This document shows positions 39,701-48,700 of a DNA stretch of 64,000 nucleotides, in pieces (position 1 is the stretch's first letter; the number at the start of each line of letters is the position of its first letter). A program made the translations under genes and the position numbers. The stretch comes from Symsagittifera roscoffensis (taxonomy: Eukaryota; Xenacoelomorpha; Acoela; Convolutidae): assembly GCF_963678635.1 (NCBI RefSeq), contig NC_087065.1:9569579-9633578 (forward strand), in the 5' to 3' direction. The notes beneath the pieces are model-generated. The model saw only the letters and a list, made by a program, of their open reading frames with translations. It was not told where the DNA came from and searched no databases.

Positions 39701-42700
39701 ATCTTTGTCATATTTACGTAGGCAATATACTTTTAATTTCTGCGAGAAATTTTTGGTTTCGTTTAAGTATGTTATGTTGACGGTTTTATGGTGTTTTTTT
39801 AACACACTAAACATATTGATGGACCTAATTCGTTGGGTGGTGACAAGACACGAGCCTATGTTTCGAATGCTTCCTTCAGAGTCAGCGTTAAAGCTTCCTA
39901 ACAGTTAAATCTCACCGCATTGACCGATCTTGGTACAAGTTTTTTTTACCAGTTCGGTGGTTCTTACACTACTTTCGCCATGAGTTTTTGCCGTATTTTG
40001 ACAACTCGAAAGTGTGAATAAAAACGGTAACGGTGTGGTTGTTTTGCTTCCCTCTTTAGACGTCCGGCGTCCAGTTTTCTCTGGTTTACTTCTCCCTGGG
40101 CCACCTTCAAACACATCATCTGGCGCAAGTTCAAGTGGTACTTCATCGGAGGCTTATTCTTCATCCTCTTCATCCTATTCTTCGCCCTATGCATCTACTC
40201 CGCCCCGGTAAACAACGACAACAACAACAACAACAACAACAACTGCAAACAACGGAAAAAAACAACAAAAAGAAGACGAAACAAATCAACTATCACGATC
40301 CATCAACAAACAACTGTTGAAACATGACATCACGCTTGAATCGTTGGATCCCTTTTGTCGAACTGTTTTTTCAAACCGGATTCATGCTGAAAAATTGATT
40401 GTCGTCACTTCAGATTTTCTCTTGATATCATCACTGCGTGGATGCTTGTTTTTTTTCTGACATTCGACTCAAGATAAGTCGCGAGGAGGTTTTATGGATT
40501 TCGGTTTTCAGGATAGATGAATTTTTGTTTGGTTGCAGGCAAGGTACAATTTTTGTGGGTATTGTATTGTGGGTGGTACTAATAAACTGGTACGGTTTTT
40601 GTAGTTGACAACTTTGCGGAGCGTTACTAGTTGTCGGTTCATTTTCGCCAAGGCTGTCGATTTTTTTCTTTGGAAAAGATCTCTTAATCGGGTAGGGGTT
40701 TGCGATTAGCCCCAATTTGGTTAAGAAAGCTCGGTTGTCAAAATAGCTTTACTAAGCTCTCATTGCTGGTTGAATGCTTAGTAATTTTATCCTAAATTAT
40801 AAGTCTCACCTTAGATCGTCAAATTGTCTTGACAAAAAGTAGAGTAGAAAAAATAGTTAGAAAAGGTATGAATTAATTAGTTGGTTAGATACAGAGCACT
40901 GGGTTATTAGATTATATAAATGAATCGAACAGCTTAAAGAAATATACCTATGAGGGGAGGTTGAACTAATCTTATTTTGTTCATCAATATTTTATCTTCT
41001 TACTAAGGTCGGTGGCTGATTAGTATGTATGGTTGCCCTTGATGTTTGTCCAAGTCAGCACTTCTGGTTGGGTCGTCTGAATCGTCTTGCCGTAGTCCTT
41101 TGGGTACTTGTAGTCCAGACTTCCTCGGGTGTGCGAATCTTGAGTATCTCGATTTATAATTTTTCAAACTTAAAATGAGAATTTATTCTCTTTTTATAAG
41201 TGAAAAGGGCTAGATTAATTTTAGTGTTAGGGCAGAAAAGAAAAATTATTTATTTTTAAAAGATCTGACTGAAGAGAAATGACTTGCTGCTGACTGAGCA
41301 AAATGAAACACTGAAGATTTCAGGCCAGTCCTTTTGCTCATAAGCATAAACCGGCGGCTGATTCAATCTTTAATTATTCAGGTTTCACCTGCTCCTTTGT
41401 TCTCCCTTTTTAATAAGGGAATTTTCAACTAGTTTTTATTTGATTTTTTCAAATCAAATATCTTCAACTTATTAGTCCCCTTTGATAAAAACCGCATCCT
41501 TCAGTTTGTCTTATTAAAAATTCATATTACTCTCTCTGATGCATCATATTGCAGGTGCACCTCTGCTTAATCAAAGCAAGGAGAATTTCAGTGCAGCCGG
41601 CAAGACTGCTAAATATTTATCCATTTTATTTCAAGTTAAGTTAAAAGGGACGTATTAATAATCGCCGCCCTTTTAAAATATTGAGCATGAAAAAATGTGA
41701 AAAATTGGACAAGTATTTAAAAAGGAGTGGATTTTCAAAACAAGATTTTATAGTCCTAATAAGAGTAAATAAGTCAATATCTGATTTAGTGAAAAGAGGC
41801 TTTAATTTAAATGGCACGCTCCAATTTAGAATTGGGTCGTTAAATAAACAATTAAGACAATGGTCTTTTGTGTGTGTGTAGTATTTCGCAATACTACAAC
41901 TCACCCCTTTTTTTTAGAAAATTAAGCTGTTCGATTCTTACAGTTACCATGGTGAAAATTTAAACACTTTAATGGTTAAATACTATAGTTATAAAATTTA
42001 AAGAGAACATCAAGCGAAAAAGTTATAAAGATAAGTTAGGTTTTATCTAGAGCTTCCTTCCGGCTTCTAGCTCCACGTTGTATGACCTGAGGATCGCTAT
42101 CTTCCTCTGTGAAGCCTCAAGTTTTTGTTGCAACTTCACGATTTTCTTCTTTTTAATTTTGTTTTTGATTCGTAGTCTGCTCATTCCGTCCGTAAGTTGT
42201 TGAATGTCGTCCTGTTCTTCCTGTCTGTTTTTTATATGGTTCGGAAAAGCAGTTATTCCCTCGAACGGGATGGTGACTTGCGTGCCTCCTGCCTTGAGGA
42301 TGTAGCCGTTTTCCTCCCTCTTCTTTAATTTCCAGAGGTTGTTTTCGTTCTTTATAACCACTTCTGGCTGGGTTATGAAATCGATAGGCATCTTCGCCTT
42401 TTCCATTTTCGTTGAGTTGGCGACTTCAATGAACGATGGCAGTTTCCATCTGTTACAATTTTCCTTTATTGAGTACTTTAAACTCGTTATATATTTTGGA
42501 TTTTCCGTATCCAATTTGGTTTCTCTGCAATTCTGCAGCTCCAATCTTTGGGTTAAACTGGGAAAGTTGCGAGGGTTCTTATTTAACCCGTCGTCTATTG
42601 ACAAAGATTGAACTGCTAGAGGTTTCCGTTGTTTCTTCCTGAGGGGCAGCTTTCTTTTGAACTCCTCTGGTGTGGGTCTGCGTTTCTGCAATTCCAGTTT

Positions 42701-45700
42701 AAAATTGGGTCGTATTCCATTTTGCTAAACATCAATGTAAAATAAGTAAATATTCAAAATCCCGAATTACATTCGGATATTAAGGCTAATTATCAAATGT
42801 TTGAACGATGAAGGACAAAGTGTAAAATTGTATATACATATAAAAGGTGGAAAATATAATCTTGTGGTTTCACACAAACCCACCACGGAAAACAAATGAA
42901 GAAAGACGATCATGGTGTTTATTAACCACAGGAATAAAGCACTTTACAAGACTGAGTTAAGCTCAGATTTTAATTTTATGTAGTTAAAGCAAAAATGGAA
43001 ATTTGGGCATTAATTAACCCCTAATCTTAAATGTATGTCCACCTGGTTGTCATAACCAGCAATTTTTGTTACATTTTTTGATAGAAAAGAGAAAAGATTT
43101 GAATTAGAATCAAATCAAAATGAAATATCGTAGAAAAGGAAAATTAAACAGACAATTTGCAAACTGTATAATATTCAAAAAAATAAGTTTCTTAGTTTCT
43201 CTTTGGTTTTAATCCTCTGCATCAATCCATGTTCACATATTTAGTACAGAAAGTCATCCTGAACTTTATGATGCAAAAACTTAACGTAAACAATCTTAAG
43301 GATGATGCAGTCCAATTTTCAAAATGTTGCTTCTGAAATTTTGTTGTTAAGGGTTTAAATGCCTGCATGTTGTGGATTTTGAACTACCGAATTGATATTT
43401 TGGCCAAATTGTGAGGAGTGAATCATAAGAGTCTCAAAGGCTGCATACAGCCACCAACAAGCATTTGCGTTGTTGAAAGATTATGGTACCATAATTTTAA
43501 AAAGGCTACATGAAGCCACCAACAAATGCTGGCATAAATCTGCGGCGGGTCGGGTCGAAAAACGTTGTTCGCCCATTTTATGATAAAAATTTTTGATGAA
43601 AATTTTACTCAATGTGTTGAGAAAAAAGAAGGTGATGTTTCCCTTTTTGATGAATTTCTTCTAGTTTGCATTTTGTAACTTGAAAACTACAAAGATAATA
43701 ATTAATGTCATCGGTCCCTACTTGGGCCCTAAGAGGAATCCGATGGTGCAAATTAACTTCGCAGAATGAGTTTGTTACAATTTTACATTGGCTAGTTCTT
43801 TCATCAAAGGTTTTACTCTATTAATTCTCGTTATTGTACGTAGGGTAATTTGAACTTCCCTTAAGTGTAATACTGAATTTTCAGTTAATAAAACCGCCTG
43901 AAAATGAAATTATTATAGACTCGTAAAACTGTAATATTTGAAACTCCTGGCCTTTTGCAACTTTTTTTGCAAATATGTTGAAGTCGAAAATTTTTTTTGT
44001 CTGAGCCATTGGGTTCCGATTCCTCTATCTTTATTTGATTTTGGAGATGGTCCAAAATTGTTAGCGTACTTGACTGTTTTCGATCTCGGTTAAGAATTAA
44101 ATCCGTGTTCATGCATTTTGGCATATCCTTTTGGGTGTCATACAGAACCGCTATTCATTGTAGTACATTTGTAGGATAATACTCGTAATCTTATTTTTTA
44201 GTAAGATTAAATTAGATTTACTGCTCAGTATACAAAACGTTAGGTAAATTTCACAAACTTACATTGTTATAAAATCTTTAATGAAAACTTCACATTCAAA
44301 AACATTTTAAAGCAGGAAGAAATGGGTTTATTTTATTTCTATGTTTTCAAACGTTTGGCCTATTACACCTTTGTTTATATCTACTTTTGATTCTCTGGAA
44401 TTTTTTAGTACGATAGGCATTGACTTAATTTCATTCCTACAATAAGTGCTTTTTGCATTGATGCCTTTTTGTTCTAAGGACTTATCAATTCTAAACGATG
44501 TTCCTAATTTGAAAACTATGCCTGCTGGAGAAACTGAAATTACGCGGGATGATTTTGGTGCAATAGTTGTATTTTTATCGAGAAGTACATTTTGATAAAA
44601 ACTTAGATATGGATAACTTTTGCTTCTTATAATACTGATAGGAACTGTTAAATCTGGGTACTTTTTTAATTCTAAGTTTAAATTTGGAAAGTTTATTGAT
44701 TTAATGTTGTGAGAAATGAAATCCATTCCTAATATATTTAGATCGCATCCATTCTCAGCTAAAATCCATGCTTTGATTTTTACCGGATTATCAGTGTTTG
44801 TACCAAAAGTTGAGTCAAAATTGGTATAACCTATAAGTTTAAGCTTTTCTCCATTAACAGCAACTGTGTTTGATCTAGATTTATTCAGCTGTAGAGGTTG
44901 TATTTTACAATATTGTTCATAACTGTCAAAATTAATAAGTGAACATGTTGCTCCAGTGTCTAGTAGAAATTGGGTTTCCAGACCGTTATTTTTATTTTTG
45001 TCTCCGACGGGATGTTGATATAAGTTAATATACAATTGTATTTTTGGTTCAGACGGAGACTGATCTAGTTTAAATTAACAAGTTCACACTCATTATCGGT
45101 ATAGTCTCCTGGAATGTCATCATCACTAAAGTTGTGGATCTGGTAAGGTGAATAATAATCGTTATTTTCGTTGAAGTGTTTCTTACTGTTCGACCTGTCA
45201 CGCGATTGAGAACTTTCATTGAAGTTTGACAAGTGCCTGAACTCTTGCTGAGAGTTTATGTCATTGAAATTGTTGTCTACTCTTGACCTACTCTTGCTAT
45301 AGTTATGGTGACTTCTGTTTGAATTCTCTCTTAATTGAAGCGAGTTATAATTTTGCCCCTGTTGATCGTTATATTTAAAGCAATGGCTTATCGTGTGGCC
45401 TGACATGCAACACCAGTTGCAAAACATTGGGTTGTTTTGTTTGTTTCTATGCTCATGTGCATTATAGGCTGCGTTTATTTTATGATCCTTCATTAGTCCT
45501 GTTAACTCTTTAAGTTGATTCTTTATTCCCTCTATTTCCAATTTATTTTCTATGCTACTGGATGCTGTTCCGATAAATTCACTACTTATTGCAAAACTTA
45601 AGTCTTTTGTAGCAATATGATCTTTTAATTGTTGCCAAGTTGCGGGTGGATTCTCAATTAGGAATTGATGAGCCTTTTGTTTCAAGCCTGGCGGGCTTAA

Positions 45701-48700
45701 GCCGCGTACAAAGAATTCCATTTTCTTTGCTGTTCTTTGATCATCATTAAAAGTTGGATTAGGCCATCCGCGGTCTACTGCGGTGCTTAATCTATGTATG
45801 TAATTTTTAATGAATTCATCAAGTTGTCTTTTTATGTTTTCTGCTTCGATTCGTCTCCTATACTTATCTTTATCATCAGTGAATCTATCTATGAATTGAT
45901 CTCTTATATCATTCCAAGGTAAGTTTGCTGCTAATCCCTGATACCATTGAGCGGCTGGACCTCTTAATATTGAACCAAATAAGGCTCTTTGTCTGTTATC
46001 ATATGCGTCTTGTTCGTCACCTGCGTCTCCTGGTCTAGTGCCTAGGGAAAATGCTATCTTTTTCTCTACTATATCAAGAAAATCTCTTGCATCTTCATTC
46101 GGATCTAAGCCGGTAAACTTTTCGAGAGCTAAATCTGGGTATGCTACTACGTTTGCCATCTTTGTTTAATTCGCTCAATGTTTTGTTAACAATATATAAA
46201 GGGTTTTGGATGTGTTGTGTACTGATCAATTGTTCGGACTGAAATAATTGTATTTAAGTTACAATGAAGTTTGCTGGTTTCAATGAATACGAGTTTTTGT
46301 TAGATAGATCAATAGTGCTATGGGGCTGTTTAAGCTTTTTTAAGATAAAAGTTATCTCTGGGGTATTGCTGCTGGAAAGAATGGTTAATTCGTGAATATT
46401 TTTGTGTGGGTGTTTGGACAAAATTGTGATTTGATCTTTTTGGATAATGGTGATATACCAAATAATTTTTGTGGATTTATTTTTTAAATTTAGCTTTAAA
46501 TTAAATGGTGTTGTATTTACTTAATAAAAGTTGGTCATAGCATTTTACATCCTTTTAGGGACATAAATAATTATCTAGGGAATGATAAACAATATAAAAA
46601 ATATTTAAATTTTTCTTATGAACTTGTTATGATTTTTAATTTTTGTTTAGGAAAATTTTGTGTTTTTAATAAAAAATGATTAAAATGCAAGTAGTTTTGT
46701 GCTTTGGTATATTATGATATCAAAAAGCAATCGGGAGTGAAGCAATTACTCGCTCTTCCGGTATACAAATTATGTTATTTGGTATTTTTATTGGCTGAAG
46801 AATTGTGTCAATTTCTGGAGTATATCGTCGAAAGAAGACGTATAATTCGTGTTTATCGTCGTTAGGGTGTTTTGCTAGTATACTAATATGATCTTTTTCT
46901 GTGTTAGTGATATACCATATGATGTTAGAGACTTTATTTCCTAATTTGAGTTTTAAACTTATTGTACTGACGTCAATTTTAAAATGTGTTGACATTAATT
47001 TTTACGATGTTTGTTTTCTTTTTCTTGAGCTAAGTTGTACTATTTGATTAGTATGTTTTAGAGTAATGAAAACCTCTTAGGAATTATTGAATATTAACAA
47101 AGGTTATTAATAATAAGATAAGGAAATTTAAAAAATTTCTTTGGAAAAAAAAATTTTTTAAAATTTTTTCTAAGTTTTTCAAGTTTTTTATTCGCTGAAA
47201 CCTTAACTGAAACCTGAAACTTTGTTCAAGTGAAGTTTTATTGATGCTATGGTATGGTTAACAATATAACTATATGCCTTTAATGGTTATTACTGGTTCA
47301 AAACTTTATTTTTTTTGTTAAAAATTTATAGAAAATTTTTTGACTGAAACGATAATCTGAAACCTGAAACTATGGTAGCTGAAGTTGAGTTTTTTTTAAT
47401 CTTAAAATTTTCTATACGCTTTATTATATCTGGTTTTCGCTTTATCTTGCAAAAAAATTCGAGAAAACCGAATCTTTTGATATCTTAAACTTAGTTTTTG
47501 AAAACTCAAACCTAAAACTCTTAAACTCTCTCAAACTCGGTGCATGAAAATAAAAAGTTGGTTTTTGATAGCTGGTTTAGTGTAAATTAGAATTTTTGTA
47601 ACAGGTTTGTAACTTCAAAATCAAAAATTTGTTTGCGGAAACCTAAGTTTTTGGGGCTGAAACTATGATTTCTAGAACTGAAACTATGGTTTGACCACTT
47701 GGTTTTAGAGTTTTGAGATTGAAAATTTAGGTTGGTCTCTCTGATATATTTCTATTCCAGCAATAAAATTGCCAAAAAGATGAAAATTTCAGCCTAAAAC
47801 GACGATTTTAGTTTTCTGAAACCAGAGGTTTGAGGGCTCAAACTAACACCTTCTAGAAGTTTTTTGAGTTCAAAAATTTGTTAGTGCATTAAGGATTCCT
47901 ATTATCTTTCAATATTTCACAAAAATTTCACTCGGGAAGCAAAATTTTTGGGTCTGAAACCAAAAACACCAATTCTGAAACGTACGTTTCAGCCTTAGGA
48001 ACCAAAATTTAAAATTGGTTTGGTGGGTTTTAACACCGTTAGTTTTCTTTAGAAAGTCAAAATTCGGCGTTCGGAGCTCAATTTTGAGACCAAAAACTCA
48101 ATTTTTGTGTTCTGAAACCTGAAACTAACAAAAACGTACCATTTAAGACCAGGTTTTTGACTTATGGTATCCAAATTTGGGTTTGACTAGTTCAACTTTT
48201 GCTGTTTTACCCGAATCCGTTTACAGAAACTTGAAATTTTGACCGGAAACTATACTTATTTTAACTGAAACGTTTGGACCTATAACTGAAACCTAGACTG
48301 AAACCAAAAATTTTTGCTGGTAAAAATCAATTTTTTAGTGCTTATGCTATCATATGAAACCTATTTTATCAATATAAAGTGGATGTGTCAGTGTTTTAAA
48401 CTTAGTTTTTGTTGTAAAACCTGATATTTTTGTGCTGAAACTAAAACTTGGTGTTTGGTGTTATGTGGTTAACGTTTAAGATTGGTTTTAGTGCGTAATC
48501 TTATTGTTTATTAGGTGTATATTTAAACTGTGTTAAAAAAAACTAATGATTTATTAAAAAACACTCAAATCCGTTCCTTCCTTTTTGGTTTTTGTTATTT
48601 TCTTCCTTAGTTTCAGTAATTGGTAGCTTTACTGATGGATGATTTAGGTTTAAGTTACGTTAAGGTGGTTAGAATTAAAATGAGTTTAAGAAAATTTGAG

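Noticed and set aside
40014-40320. Open frames overlapping anchor exon 44a with Ser/Gln-rich translations
   Set aside because: They are other-frame readings of the anchor exon and the AAC microsatellite.
41681-41881. 66-codon frame repeated at 50292-50492
   Set aside because: It is duplicated only because it lies inside the two identical LTRs, on the strand opposite to the element's genes; no evidence of expression.
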